Assembly: GCF_022171985.1 (NCBI RefSeq)
Contig: NZ_JAJVHF010000004.1
Span: forward strand, 124,001 to 188,000
Direction: 5' to 3'
Length of the DNA stretch: 64,000 bases
DNA from: Huaxiibacter chinensis
GTDB lineage: Bacteria; Pseudomonadota; Gammaproteobacteria; Enterobacterales; Enterobacteriaceae
Position 1 is the first letter of the stretch. Each line of letters begins with the position of its first letter. Both the position numbers and the translations under genes were made by a program. Below the pieces are notes generated by a model. That model saw only the letters and a program-made list of their open reading frames with translations. It was not told the origin of the DNA and searched no databases. Positions 54,751-63,580 of the stretch are shown here, one piece after another.

Positions 54751-55647
54751 ATGGCTAAAGAGAGAGCTTTGACGCTTGAGGCGCTGCGCGTAATGGACGC
54801 CATCGACAGGCGGGGCAGTTTTGCTGCGGCGGCAGATGAGCTGGGGCGCGTACCGTCCGCCCTGAGCTACACCATGCAAAAATTAGAAGAAGAGCTGGAT
54901 GTGGTGCTCTTCGACCGTTCCGGTCACCGAACCAAGTTCACCAACGTGGGCCGTATGCTTCTTGAGCGCGGCCGTGTGCTGCTGGAAGCGGCAGACAAGC
55001 TCACCACGGATGCAGAAGCCTTAGCCCGCGGCTGGGAGACGCATCTGACGCTGGTCACAGAAGCGCTGGTCCCCACGGTGGCGCTCTTCCCGCTGGTGGA
55101 TCGTCTGGCCGCCAAAGCCAATACGCAGCTTTCGGTCATCACAGAGGTGCTGGCGGGGGCGTGGGAACGTCTGGAAACGGGCCGGGCTGATATCGTTATT
55201 GCGCCGGATATGCACTTCCGTTCCTCTTCAGAGATCAACTCGAAAAAGCTCTACAGCGTGATGAACGTCTACGTGGCGGCACCGGATCATCCGATTCACC
55301 AGGAGCCGGAGCCGTTATCCGAAGTGACACGTGTGAAGTACCGCGGCGTGGCCGTGGCGGATACCGCGCGTGAGCGCCCGGTATTGACGGTTCAGCTGCT
55401 GGATAAACAGCCGCGTCTGACGGTCACTTCACTGGAAGATAAACGTCAGGCCCTGCTGGCAGGACTGGGCGTGGCAACAATGCCATACCCTTTCGTCGAG
55501 AAAGATATTGCCGAAGGACGCCTGCGCGTGGTCAGCCCGGAATATACCAGCGAAGTAGACATTATTATGGCGTGGCGTCGTGACAGTATGGGCGAAGCCA
55601 AATCCTGGTGTCTGCGTGAAATACCAAAATTATTTGCCCACAAATAA
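54751..55647 (+). CDS. yhaJ: LysR-type regulator YhaJ
   Basis: A 298-residue LysR-type regulator, equal in length to E. coli YhaJ, with helix-turn-helix ALRVMDAIDRRGSFAAAADELGRVPSALSYTMQKLEEELDVVLFDRSGHRTKFT and a C-terminal effector domain. In E. coli YhaJ activates yqjF and its own divergent neighbour region and has been linked to sensing of nitrotoluene-related aromatics. Here it diverges from yhaK, while yqjF lies downstream on the minus strand. Confidence 0.95.
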   Translation: MAKERALTLEALRVMDAIDRRGSFAAAADELGRVPSALSYTMQKLEEELDVVLFDRSGHRTKFTNVGRMLLERGRVLLEAADKLTTDAEALARGWETHLTLVTEALVPTVALFPLVDRLAAKANTQLSVITEVLAGAWERLETGRADIVIAPDMHFRSSSEINSKKLYSVMNVYVAAPDHPIHQEPEPLSEVTRVKYRGVAVADTARERPVLTVQLLDKQPRLTVTSLEDKRQALLAGLGVATMPYPFVEKDIAEGRLRVVSPEYTSEVDIIMAWRRDSMGEAKSWCLREIPKLFAHK

Positions 55648-55654
55648 AAACGTT

Positions 55655-55679
55655 GCCCGGTGGCCTTTCGCCACCGGGC
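55655..55679. repeat. REP-like hairpin between yhaJ and yhaI
   Basis: GCCCGGTGGC-CTTTC-GCCACCGGGC, a perfect ten-pair stem between convergent genes. It can serve as REP and as end signal. Confidence 0.7.
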
Positions 55680-55685
55680 GATGAA

Positions 55686-56042
55686 TTATGTATTCAGTTT
55701 GGGGTTGGCCCCGAAGCGGTTGTCGCCTACGGTCCCTTTTTCACAGAGGAAACACAGCAGAACCAGCCAGCCAATAACAGGGATCACGATAAGTAACAGC
55801 CACCATGCGGAACGTTCGGTATCATGTAAACGACGGAAGGCCACCGCCCAGGTAGGGATAAGCGTCAGGATAGAATACAGGGCAGAAATAGAAGCCAGAA
55901 TCCACACATCCAACATAACGACGGCTCTTGAAAGCGCCAGCGTTATCAACGTATTGATCAGAATGAACATCCAGTACTCTTTACGACGCGCGCGTCCACT
56001 AAAACCAAAATAATTTTTTAATACCTTCAAATACCAATCCAT
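55686..56042 (-). CDS. yhaI: DUF805 inner-membrane protein YhaI
   Basis: A 118-residue DUF805 membrane protein with about four hydrophobic segments. It begins MDWYLKVLKNYFGFSGRARRKEYWMFILINTL and has FRRLHDTERSAWWLLLIVIPVIGWLVLL, the family core. Function unknown. The start at 56042 gives the family length; twelve extra codons upstream are not conserved. It is a close paralogue of yhaH, 150 bases upstream on the same strand. Confidence 0.9.
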   Translation of the reverse strand: MDWYLKVLKNYFGFSGRARRKEYWMFILINTLITLALSRAVVMLDVWILASISALYSILTLIPTWAVAFRRLHDTERSAWWLLLIVIPVIGWLVLLCFLCEKGTVGDNRFGANPKLNT

Positions 56043-56192
56043 AACACCTGTCCTTAGACATTTAACCCGCTCGTTCATTGAGCGAACAATATTATAGGTG
56101 GCAGTAAAATACAGGCGAAGAGCGGCGAAGCAAGTTTAAGAATAACGAACACTTTTTTTGAACGTTAAACACCTGCGACACCGCAGAAGGGA

Positions 56193-56561
56193 TCAATATT
56201 GCTTTAATTTCGGATCGGGTCCAAAACGGTTGTCGCCAGGCGTGCCGTTCTGACAGTTGAAGATCAGGATCACCAGCCAGCCGATCACCGGGATCAGCAG
56301 AAGCAACAACCACCACGCCGAGCGATCGGTATCATGCAGACGACGGAACACCACCGCCCATGAAGGCAGAAAGACCAGTATCGCGTAGATTGTTGTGAGA
56401 ATACCTTCGCCGCCTGCGCGCTCCCAGCCGAGAATTTTGTCGACAATCCCCAGCACCATCGCCAGGATGAAGTTCACCAGAATAAACATCCAGTACTCTT
56501 TGCGACGGGCGCGGCCACCAAATCCAACGTAGTTTTTTAGTACTCTTAAATACCAGTCCAT
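56193..56561 (-). CDS. yhaH: DUF805 inner-membrane protein YhaH
   Basis: A 122-residue DUF805 membrane protein, MDWYLRVLKNYVGFGGRARRKEYWMFILVNF with FRRLHDTDRSAWWLLLLLIPVIGWLVILIFNCQNGTPGDNRFGPDPK. It matches E. coli YhaH, including the KILGWERAGGEGILTTIY stretch that YhaI lacks. Function unknown. The tandem with yhaI looks like an old duplication. Confidence 0.92.
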   Translation of the reverse strand: MDWYLRVLKNYVGFGGRARRKEYWMFILVNFILAMVLGIVDKILGWERAGGEGILTTIYAILVFLPSWAVVFRRLHDTDRSAWWLLLLLIPVIGWLVILIFNCQNGTPGDNRFGPDPKLKQY

Positions 56562-56670
56562 TTTCCTTGCCTCGATAATCAGTCAATCACTTGTTTTTTA
56601 AGCAATCAAGGTAAGGATAGCTGGAGATTATGAATTAAAAAAGGGCATTTCCTCGTCATCCTTTACGCGG

Positions 56671-56738
56671 CCTGTGTGCTGGCTGGAATCGCTTACCCCA
56701 GTCACGTACGCCGGTACGCTCCTGGGGTTCGCACAGGG
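56671..56738. repeat. Short ERIC (IRU) element
   Basis: CGCTTACCCCAGTCAC and GCTCCTGGGGTTC are the two conserved ERIC core arms, facing each other around GTACGCCGGTAC, with outer arms CCTGTG and CACAGG. A full ERIC is about 127 bp; this copy is about 70 bp, so it is an internally deleted form. It lies between yqjG and yhaH. Confidence 0.8.
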
Positions 56739-56774
56739 CGAATTATTAAGGTTAAAGATTGATGTCCTGAATAA

Positions 56775-57761
56775 TTAACCGAAACGGACGTCGCGACCGT
56801 GCGGCTCGTCGAGGTCCTGCCACGGGCCAATGGAAATAATACCCGTCGGGTTAATCGTTTTATGGCTGCGATAATAGTGGGTGCGAATATGATCGAAATC
56901 GACCGTTTCAGCAATTCCCGGCGTCTGGTAGAGATCGCGCAGGAAGCCGGACAGGTTGAGATAATCGCTGATGCGATGCTTATCGCATTTAAAGTGGGTG
57001 ACATACACCGGATCAAAGCGCACCAGCGTGGTCCACAGTCGGATATCCGCTTCGGTCAGACGGTCGCCGGTGAGGTAGCGATGCTGGCCAAGGATCTGCT
57101 CCAGACGCTCCAGCGACTCGAAGACCTTCGTCACCGCTTCGTCATAGGCTTCCTGGCTGGTGGCGAACCCGGCTTTATAAACGCCGTTATTGACGTTGTC
57201 ATAAATCCAGCTGTTCAGCTCATCAATTTTGTCGCGCAACTCGACCGGATAGTAATCACCCGCACGCGCGCCCAGCGCATCAAATGCCGTGTTGAACATG
57301 CGAATGATCTCCGCCGATTCATTACTGACGATGGTCTGATTTTTCTTGTCCCAGAGAACAGGGACAGTGACGCGGCCGGTATAGTGCGGATCGGCGCGAA
57401 GATAGAGCTGATACATAAAATCGTGGTGATACAGCGTGTCGCCGGTGGCGGCCGGGAAATCGCTGTCAAAGGTCCAGCCGTTTTCCAGCATGAGCGGATT
57501 CACGACGGAAACAGGAATGAGCGATTCCAGCCCTTTCAGCTTACGGACGATCAGCGTGCGGTGCGCCCACGGACAGGCGAGAGAAACGTACAGATGATAG
57601 CGGTCTTTCTCCGCGGCAAAACCCTCTTCGCCACCCGGCCCCGGTCCACCGTCCGCGGTGAGCCAGTTTCGGAAAGCCGAAACGGAACGCTTGAAGCGTC
57701 CTCCAGTGGATTTGGTGTCATACCAGGTATCTTGCCAGACGCCGTCAACGAGTTGTCCCAT
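56775..57761 (-). CDS. yqjG: Glutathionyl-hydroquinone reductase YqjG
   Basis: YqjG is an Xi-class glutathione transferase that reduces glutathionyl-hydroquinones. The 328 residues carry the active-site Cys63 in SLACPWAHRTL, the family-specific SNESAEIIRMFN and the C-terminal helical domain (RYLTGDRLTEADIRLWTTLVRFD). Length equals E. coli. yqjF lies upstream on the same strand (68-base spacer with a hairpin). Confidence 0.96.
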   Translation of the reverse strand: MGQLVDGVWQDTWYDTKSTGGRFKRSVSAFRNWLTADGGPGPGGEEGFAAEKDRYHLYVSLACPWAHRTLIVRKLKGLESLIPVSVVNPLMLENGWTFDSDFPAATGDTLYHHDFMYQLYLRADPHYTGRVTVPVLWDKKNQTIVSNESAEIIRMFNTAFDALGARAGDYYPVELRDKIDELNSWIYDNVNNGVYKAGFATSQEAYDEAVTKVFESLERLEQILGQHRYLTGDRLTEADIRLWTTLVRFDPVYVTHFKCDKHRISDYLNLSGFLRDLYQTPGIAETVDFDHIRTHYYRSHKTINPTGIISIGPWQDLDEPHGRDVRFG

Positions 57762-57782
57762 GTTTTCCTCCTCTGGAAAGCA

Positions 57783-57808
57783 AAAGCGAGGAGAATTCTC
57801 CTCGCTTT
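57783..57808. terminator. Perfect palindrome between yqjF and yqjG
   Basis: AAAGCGAGGAGAA-TTCTCCTCGCTTT, 13 perfect pairs with no loop bases, followed on the minus strand by TTG. It probably ends part of the yqjF transcript. Confidence 0.6.
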
Positions 57809-57828
57809 GTTTAATCAGTATAGCGTGA

Positions 57829-58221
57829 TTACCACTTCTTATTCAGCACGCGGTCAATGCTGTATGCGCCAGGACCGGTGATAGCCAGAAGCAGGAAACC
57901 GCCAGCAATAGTCAGGTTTTTCATGAACATCAGAGAGTTCATGCCTTCCGCAAAGTTGCTGTGGAAGATAAAGGCAGTCAGCAGGGTGAAGCCTGCGGTA
58001 AACAGCGCTGTGGTACGGGTCAGGAAGCCAAACAGAACGGCCAGGCCGCCGCCGAACTCAAGCAGAATGGTCAGCGGTAACAGGAACCCCGGAACGCCCA
58101 TCGCTTCCATATATTGCTGGGTACCTGCGTAGCCGGTGATTTTGCCCCAGCCTGCGGTGATAAACAGAATTGGCATCAAAATGCGTGCGACCAGTACACC
58201 AACATCTTCTAATTTTTTCAT
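57829..58221 (-). CDS. yqjF: DoxX-family inner-membrane protein YqjF
   Basis: A 130-residue DoxX-type quinol-oxidase-subunit-like membrane protein with four hydrophobic segments (ARILMPILFITAGWGKITGYAGTQQYM; FLLPLTILLEFGGGLAVLFGFLTR). In E. coli the yqjF promoter answers to trinitrotoluene/dinitrotoluene breakdown products through YhaJ, whose gene is nearby here too. Function otherwise unknown. A 217-base spacer separates it from yqjK. Confidence 0.94.
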   Translation of the reverse strand: MKKLEDVGVLVARILMPILFITAGWGKITGYAGTQQYMEAMGVPGFLLPLTILLEFGGGLAVLFGFLTRTTALFTAGFTLLTAFIFHSNFAEGMNSLMFMKNLTIAGGFLLLAITGPGAYSIDRVLNKKW

Positions 58222-58398
58222 TTTACTCTCCAGGGAACCACAATGGTTGCTGATTATTTTTTGTGTGCAAATCCGGGGTTATACCGCGTGTTTGCTGTCG
58301 ATGGAGAGGATATTAAACGTGACGAATGACAATTGTTAGCAAGGAAAACTGTCAAACTTCATCAAAGATATTGAGCAAGGGAGAAGGGGAGATGAACT

Positions 58399-58427
58399 TG
58401 CCGGGCAAAAGGCGTACCGCCCGGCAA
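58399..58427. repeat. REP-like palindrome before the yqjK 3' end
   Basis: TTGCCGGGC and GCCCGGCAA flank AAAAGGCGTACC; nine-pair arms, 12 bases from the yqjK stop. Confidence 0.65.
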
Positions 58428-58438
58428 CTTCAGGCAGA

Positions 58439-58735
58439 CTAACGTAACTGCTGCTGACGTAACGTGGCTTTTACCAGACGCCATGCGCTCCACACGCCAA
58501 AACCGCGGCGCGCCCAGCGAACCAGCATGCTGGGGTGGCGAACTGTCCAGATAGCCATCACGCTGCTCCCGACCAGTGCCCAGGAGCGTAAGCTCAGCAG
58601 GGTGTTCCAGCCGCGATCGTAAGAGTGCGTGACCTCGAGCCAGTCGCGACGGCTGGCAGAAAGATCCAGCCGCTGCTGCTGGATCTCACTGAGCAGATAC
58701 GCTTTACGCTTCAGACGTTCAGTTTTGCTGCTCAC
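58439..58735 (-). CDS. yqjK: YqjK-like protein
   Basis: A 98-residue small basic protein of the YqjK family (SSKTERLKRKAYLLSEIQQQRLDLSASRRDWLEVTHSYDRGW) with one hydrophobic stretch around 48-66. It starts with GTG at 58735 overlapping the yqjE stop (GTGA), so the two are coupled. Function unknown. Confidence 0.92.
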   Translation of the reverse strand: MSSKTERLKRKAYLLSEIQQQRLDLSASRRDWLEVTHSYDRGWNTLLSLRSWALVGSSVMAIWTVRHPSMLVRWARRGFGVWSAWRLVKATLRQQQLR

Positions 58736-59130
58736 GACTTGTCATCCTCCAGCAGGGAACGATCGTTAGCGAGCTCCTGGCGGGTGTGGCGCAAAAACGT
58801 GGACTGGCGCGCTTTACGCAACGTCCAGATACCGCCTATTAATGCGGCCACCAGCAGGACAACGGTGGTCGCGATCATCGCATTCAGTCGATACTGCGGG
58901 TCAATGGCCCAGATGATCAATACCATCAGGCTCATTAAACCAAACGCGGCAAAGAGCATGGTCAGCCCCAGCATCAACAGCATCTGGAAGAGATTTGCTT
59001 TCTCCTCTTCCAGTTCAATGACCGCCAGACGTACGCGCGTTTCGGCAATGCCCACCAGCGTGGTTAAAATCCGCTGGCCGATGCCGAGGACGTTTTTAGC
59101 AGGCCCTTGTGCGTTACGAGGATCTTCCAT
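58732..59130 (-). CDS. yqjE: Phage holin family / YqjE inner-membrane protein
   Basis: A 132-residue membrane protein of the YqjE (putative actinobacterial holin-X) family with two strong hydrophobic segments (LFQMLLMLGLTMLFAAFGLMSLMVLIIWA; AMIATTVVLLVAALIGGIW). The start at 59130 (MEDPRNAQGPAKNVLGIG) corresponds to the E. coli start; 23 codons upstream in frame overlap yqjD and are not conserved. In E. coli it is cotranscribed with yqjD. Function unknown. Confidence 0.93.
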   Translation of the reverse strand: MEDPRNAQGPAKNVLGIGQRILTTLVGIAETRVRLAVIELEEEKANLFQMLLMLGLTMLFAAFGLMSLMVLIIWAIDPQYRLNAMIATTVVLLVAALIGGIWTLRKARQSTFLRHTRQELANDRSLLEDDKS

Positions 59131-59132
59131 AA

Positions 59133-59438
59133 TCAACGACGCGTCAGGAGTACGCCCAGAACCACACCCACGGCGGCACCGATACCAACGCCCGTCCACG
59201 GATTATCGCGAACATATTCGTCAGCACGAGCAGCCGCTTCACGCGTTTGCTTCGCCAGCGCATCGCCGGTTTCACCCAGACGATAGCGGCTCTCTTTCAA
59301 CGCGCTCTCTGCTTTGCTACGCAGTTTGCTCAACTCTTCTTTCGATTTATCGGATGAGGAGTTCAGCACCTCTTCCAGGGTATCCGCCAGGGATTTCAGT
59401 TCAGCGCGCAGATGTTCTGAGGTGGTATCTTTAGACAT
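59133..59438 (-). CDS. yqjD: Ribosome- and membrane-associated protein YqjD (DUF883)
   Basis: YqjD is a stationary-phase inner-membrane protein that binds ribosomes and is related to ElaB. The 101 residues have a long charged coiled-coil-like helix (about 5-70) and a C-terminal membrane segment with GVGIGAAVGVVLGVLLTRR. It lies 2 bases before yqjE and is the first gene of yqjDEK. Confidence 0.95.
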   Translation of the reverse strand: MSKDTTSEHLRAELKSLADTLEEVLNSSSDKSKEELSKLRSKAESALKESRYRLGETGDALAKQTREAAARADEYVRDNPWTGVGIGAAVGVVLGVLLTRR

Positions 59439-59466
59439 GATTTTCTCCTGTGAGATTTCCGTTAAC

Positions 59467-59835
59467 TCAATATTCGCGAGCTTCCAGCGCTTTCAGTTCT
59501 TCCTGTGCCTCTTTCAGTTTCTTCTCGCGCCTGGCAATCTTATCCGCATCACCTTTCTCGTTCGCTTCTTTCAGGTCCTGACGGCGTTCCGCTATCTCTT
59601 CCTTCTGTTCCGCGATTTTTTCCTGATGTTCAGCACGCAGCTTACTGTCTGAGCAGTTGGCTTTGACTTCGCTCAACGCTTTTTTCAGACCGTCAATACG
59701 GTTCTGGTTGTTATGCTTTTCGGCATAACTGATCTCGCGTTGGATCTCCTGCTCCTTCTCCTGACACAAGGTGTTAGCAAAAGAGGCCGTGCTGATTGAA
59801 AAAAGGGCTAATGCCAGAGTGATGCGGTATTTCAT
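59467..59835 (-). CDS. yqjC: Periplasmic DUF1090 protein YqjC
   Basis: A 122-residue secreted protein: signal peptide MKYRITLALALFSISTASFA, then LCQEKEQEIQREISYAEKHNNQNRIDGLKKALSEVKANCSD and a long charged coiled-coil tail. Two cysteines of the DUF1090 family are present. Function unknown. It lies 28 bases before yqjD on the same strand. Confidence 0.95.
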   Translation of the reverse strand: MKYRITLALALFSISTASFANTLCQEKEQEIQREISYAEKHNNQNRIDGLKKALSEVKANCSDSKLRAEHQEKIAEQKEEIAERRQDLKEANEKGDADKIARREKKLKEAQEELKALEAREY

Positions 59836-59988
59836 TATAGAAACCTTCCATTGTTTACGGTCTGCCCAAGGGTGTGACCGTTTTCCAGTTACAAGCGGAG
59901 AACTTCTGTTGGGTGCTCCGCGTACTTAAGCATAGTAAGTAAACGGCAATATCACCAAAGTGAGTGAAAAGATTCAGAATCCTCGTAA

Positions 59989-60372
59989 TTAGCCAAACCG
60001 GTGCGACGTATCGCGCAGGCGGGTTAACCAGGCAGAGGTGCGGCTGTCATCATCCTGTAACGCAATGATATATCCGCGCGGCAGCGTTCTGTCGAGGACC
60101 TCTTTAGCTGCAATACTCTGTGCGCTGGAATCAAATTTGATCAGCAGAACATCGTCTTGCGGGGTAATACTTTTAAAGCGAATGCCGTTAGCGTCCAGAT
60201 GGTGCCAGACGGAAAAACCGTCCGGTACGCTGGACCCCTGATTCATAGGGCGAATCGCCAGCGTAGACTCCTGATGCTGAACCGCAGCCCAGATCAGAAT
60301 CATGATGCTTAATAGCATCAGCGCAGCCATAGCAAAGGAGAGGCGGCGCAGAGAATGGGGTGAGATTGCCAT
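59989..60372 (-). CDS. mzrA: Modulator of EnvZ/OmpR, MzrA
   Basis: MzrA (YqjB) is a small inner-membrane protein that contacts EnvZ and links CpxA and EnvZ signalling. The 127 residues have one N-terminal membrane segment ([20 protein letters not shown]) and a periplasmic domain. I chose ATG 60372, which matches the family length and lies 1 base after the yqjA stop; the frame runs 20 codons further upstream inside yqjA. Confidence 0.92.
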   Translation of the reverse strand: MAISPHSLRRLSFAMAALMLLSIMILIWAAVQHQESTLAIRPMNQGSSVPDGFSVWHHLDANGIRFKSITPQDDVLLIKFDSSAQSIAAKEVLDRTLPRGYIIALQDDDSRTSAWLTRLRDTSHRFG

Positions 60373-60373
60373 G

Positions 60374-61036
60374 TTATCCCTTGGCTCCGTATTTCTTTTT
60401 CCAGAGCACATAAAGAGAGCCGAGCAAGCCAAACACCAGCAGCACGACCGGGAGCAGCATCAGGCATGACATCAGCTGATCTTCATACTTGAGGAACACC
60501 GGTGTTTTGCCCAGCAGATAGCCCAGCGTGGTCAGAATAAGCACCCACAGCAGGCCGCTCATCCAGTTGAAGAACTGAAAACGCGCGCTGCTTAAACCGG
60601 AAAGACCCGCAATGGTGGGCAATAAAGTCCGCACAAAGGCAATAAAGCGCCCCAGCAGCAGGGCCGACAGCCCGTGTTTGTGAAACAGATGATGGGCACG
60701 CTGATGGTAATGCGCCGGCAGATGAGAGAGCCAGTTCTGGACAATGCGCGTATTGCCCAGCCATCGTCCCTGGATATAGCTCACCCAACAGCCCAGGCTG
60801 GCGGCAATGGTCAGTAAAAGCACCGTCTGGGGAAAGGACATCGCCCCTTTAGCACAGAGAACGCCGACCAGAACCAACAAACTGTCGCCAGGCAGAAAAG
60901 CGGCGGGAAGTAATCCATTCTCAAGGAACAGAATCATAAACAAGACGAAATAGAGCATACCAATCATCGAGGGATTGGCCAGCGTTTCAAAATCCTGAGC
61001 CCAGAGGGCATTCAGTAATTGGGTCAAAAGTTCCAT
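60374..61036 (-). CDS. yqjA: DedA-family membrane protein YqjA
   Basis: YqjA is a 220-residue DedA/VTT-family inner-membrane protein needed, with YghB, for proton-motive-force homeostasis and division. Family motifs are [22 protein letters not shown] (acidic Glu and Asp) and [28 protein letters not shown] (essential arginines). Length equals E. coli. It is the first gene of yqjA-mzrA. Confidence 0.96.
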   Translation of the reverse strand: MELLTQLLNALWAQDFETLANPSMIGMLYFVLFMILFLENGLLPAAFLPGDSLLVLVGVLCAKGAMSFPQTVLLLTIAASLGCWVSYIQGRWLGNTRIVQNWLSHLPAHYHQRAHHLFHKHGLSALLLGRFIAFVRTLLPTIAGLSGLSSARFQFFNWMSGLLWVLILTTLGYLLGKTPVFLKYEDQLMSCLMLLPVVLLVFGLLGSLYVLWKKKYGAKG

Positions 61037-61387
61037 TCAGTGTTCCTGGAAATCGGTTAACGTCATGCCTGTTTTCCGGGGTAAACAGCACGGCGACATT
61101 ATTATGATTTCATTATGGTCGCTCGCGGACACATGGTGGTGGCCAGAACTGTTCCCTGTTAAATGGCGGGGTAAGCAAGCACTAACTTCTAAACAACGGC
61201 AATTTGAATCCAATTGTAACAAAGCCCAACGTATTGCGTCACAGTATTTACCGCATGCTGGAAAAATGATTTTGGACTATGAAACAGAGAGGAGGCGAGG
61301 GGATTTACACAGGCTGACACTATATGTATTTTGCTTACCTCTTTCAGCCAGAAGGCGCAACGAAGCGCCTGCCAGCCGAAAGGAAAA
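61037..61387. other. Spacer between yqjA and exuR
   Basis: These 351 bases hold no convincing gene. They must carry the yqjA promoter (minus strand). AGGCGC-AACGAA-GCGCCT near 61350-61371 is a hairpin close to the exuR 3' end but lacks a T run. I do not see a clear CpxR box. Confidence 0.5.
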
Positions 61388-62164
61388 CTATTTTGCCTGA
61401 CTGGCGGCGGTATCGAGATGAACGACCGGATTATCGGCAAAAAGATAGCGGTCGGCGTTGAATTCGAAGTCGTCGCTGGTTTCGTTAAACAGCATCAGCT
61501 TGGTGTTCTCCAGATGCTGCCACATCGCCAGTTTCGCCGCGTGCGGATCTTTACGAATCAGCGCTTTAAGAATTTGGTCATGATCGTCACACCAGTTATC
61601 GACGGTGCGTAAATCAATATGATCGTGCAGTTTCTTCCAGTACGGGTTATGAACGCGCTGAGTCCACATTTTTTCGACAATGGCGGCCAACGCCGTGTTT
61701 TGCGTGGCTAAGGCCACCTGAACGTGGAACTGTAAATCCCATTCGGAATCGCGGAAGCATTTTTCTTTGCGCGCTTTATCCTGGATCTCCATCAGCTTCA
61801 TGATGTCTTGCTTCGTCACCTGGGTCGCGGCGAATTCAGCGATATTGCTTTCGATGAGCTGACGCGCCTGAAGCAGTTCAAAAGGACCATAGCTGGCAAA
61901 CTCCAGACTTTCATCCGGCACCGGCGAGTGTTTTGGCTGGTTCGAGATAACGTGGATCCCGGAGCCTTTGCGCACTTCAACGTAGCCTTCCACTTCGAGC
62001 ATAATAATGGCTTCACGAACCACCGTGCGGCTGACGCTCTTCTCATCGGCAATAAAGCGTTCGGCGGGCAGCTTATCCCCGACAAGGTATACGCCTTGCT
62101 CAATGCGATCTTTCAACTCAGCAGCGAGCTGCTGATAAAGGCGGCGGGGTTCGGTGATTTCCAT
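61388..62164 (-). CDS. exuR: Hexuronate regulon repressor ExuR (GntR family)
   Basis: ExuR represses genes for galacturonate and glucuronate uptake and breakdown. The 258-residue FadR-type GntR protein has an N-terminal winged helix ([66 protein letters not shown]) and a C-terminal FCD ligand domain ([32 protein letters not shown]). Length equals E. coli. exuT lies upstream on the same strand, separated by a terminator. Confidence 0.96.
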   Translation of the reverse strand: MEITEPRRLYQQLAAELKDRIEQGVYLVGDKLPAERFIADEKSVSRTVVREAIIMLEVEGYVEVRKGSGIHVISNQPKHSPVPDESLEFASYGPFELLQARQLIESNIAEFAATQVTKQDIMKLMEIQDKARKEKCFRDSEWDLQFHVQVALATQNTALAAIVEKMWTQRVHNPYWKKLHDHIDLRTVDNWCDDHDQILKALIRKDPHAAKLAMWQHLENTKLMLFNETSDDFEFNADRYLFADNPVVHLDTAASQAK

Positions 62165-62189
62165 ATGCGCTCCAGGCAGGGTACGGCGG

Positions 62190-62209
62190 ATTATTTGTTA
62201 TACCACTTT
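62190..62209 (-). promoter_or_regulatory. ExuR-type operator upstream of exuR
   Basis: TTATTTGTTATACCACTTTT about 30 bases before the exuR start contains TTGTTATACCA, similar to the GTATAC-centred operators of the ExuR/UxuR group. Suggests autoregulation; inference. Confidence 0.5.
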
Positions 62210-62236
62210 TGCGCGCCAGTCTCCAGATTTCGCCAT

Positions 62237-62262
62237 GAAAAAAGCCGCCCGCAGGCGGCTTC
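62237..62262 (-). terminator. Terminator of exuT
   Basis: On the minus strand AAGCCGCCTGC-GGGCGGCTT is followed by a T run, 20 bases after the exuT stop. Confidence 0.88.
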
Positions 62263-62281
62263 TGTGATATGACGCGTGACG

Positions 62282-63580
62282 CTAACTTTGAGTGGCGGGT
62301 CCCCCCAGGGACTCTTTTTGTAACTCTTCCGCCGATTTGCTTTTCAGCACCGTCCAGATCACCACGGCACCCAGCAGGTCGAAGATAGCCAGCACCGCGA
62401 ACAGCGGGCTAAAGCCAATGGTATCCGCCAGCGCACCGACCACCAGTGCGAACATGGTACTGGCGGTCCAGGCGGCCATACCGGTCAGGCCGTTGGCGGT
62501 TGCCACTTCGTTACGTCCAAAGACGTCAGAAGAAAGGGTAATCAGCGCACCGGACAGAGACTGGTGAGCAAAGCCGCCGATACACAGCAGGGCGATGGCG
62601 ACATACGGGCTGGTGAACAGACCAATCATACCCGGGCCAATCATCAGCAGTGCGCCCATGGTGACCACCATCTTACGTGACACGATCAGGTTCACGCCAA
62701 ACCAGCGCTGGAACAGCGGTGGCAAATAGCCGCCAACGATACAGCCCAGGTCAGCAAAGAGCATCGGCATCCAGGCGAACATCGCAATCTCTTTCAGGTT
62801 AAAGCCATACGCTTTAAACATGAACAGCGGGATCCAGGCGTTGAAGGTCCCCCAGGCCGGCTCTGCCAGGAAACGTGGCAGTGCGATACCCCAGAACTGA
62901 CGGGTGCCCAGAATCTGTATAACGGACATTTTTTTGCCGTTGTCGGTCTGGTGCTGAGACTCCTGACCGCCAATGATGTAATCACGTTCTTCGTCAGAGA
63001 GTTTTTTCTGATCGCGCGGGTGTTTGTAGAAAATCAGCCAGGCCATGGCCCACGCAAAGCTCAGCACGCCAGAGATAATGAACGCCAGCTGCCAGCTGTG
63101 CATCACAATCGCCCACACCACCAGCGGCGGAGCAATCATGGCACCAATGGAGGAGCCCACGTTGAAGTAGCCCACCGCAATGGAGCGCTCTTTTGCCGGG
63201 AACCATTCGGAGCTGGCCTTCAGGCCCGCAGGGATCATGGCGGCTTCTGCCGCACCGACCGCACCACGCGCCAGCGCCAGACCACCCCAGCTTCCTGCCA
63301 GCGCCGTAGCGCCACAGAAAATAGCCCAGGTGACCGCGAAGAAGGCATAACCGATTTTGGTGCCCAGTACGTCCAGCAGATAGCCCGCAACAGGCTGCAT
63401 GATGGTATAAGCCGCGGAATAGGCCGCGATGATGTAAGAGTATTGCTGCGTGGAAATATGCAGCTCTTCCATAAGCGTTGGCGCTGCCGCCGCTATGGTG
63501 TTACGCGTCAGGTACCCCAGCACGGTGCCCATCGTCACCAGTGCAATCATGTACCAACGTAACCCTTTAATTTTACGCAT
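62282..63580 (-). CDS. exuT: Hexuronate transporter ExuT (MFS)
   Basis: ExuT imports galacturonate and glucuronate with protons. The 432-residue major facilitator of the anion:cation symporter group has about twelve hydrophobic segments and motifs GYLTRNTIAAAAPTLMEELHIS and QPVAGYLLDVLGTKIGYA. I chose ATG 63580 (MRKIKGLRWYMIALVTMG), the family start; 33 further codons are open upstream. ExuR and CRP sites lie about 225-265 bases before the start. Confidence 0.95.
   Translation of the reverse strand: MRKIKGLRWYMIALVTMGTVLGYLTRNTIAAAAPTLMEELHISTQQYSYIIAAYSAAYTIMQPVAGYLLDVLGTKIGYAFFAVTWAIFCGATALAGSWGGLALARGAVGAAEAAMIPAGLKASSEWFPAKERSIAVGYFNVGSSIGAMIAPPLVVWAIVMHSWQLAFIISGVLSFAWAMAWLIFYKHPRDQKKLSDEERDYIIGGQESQHQTDNGKKMSVIQILGTRQFWGIALPRFLAEPAWGTFNAWIPLFMFKAYGFNLKEIAMFAWMPMLFADLGCIVGGYLPPLFQRWFGVNLIVSRKMVVTMGALLMIGPGMIGLFTSPYVAIALLCIGGFAHQSLSGALITLSSDVFGRNEVATANGLTGMAAWTASTMFALVVGALADTIGFSPLFAVLAIFDLLGAVVIWTVLKSKSAEELQKESLGGPATQS

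Noticed and set aside
56799-57881. Long plus-strand frame (360 residues) across yqjG
   Set aside because: Antisense shadow of yqjG; the real gene has a full family match and catalytic Cys63.
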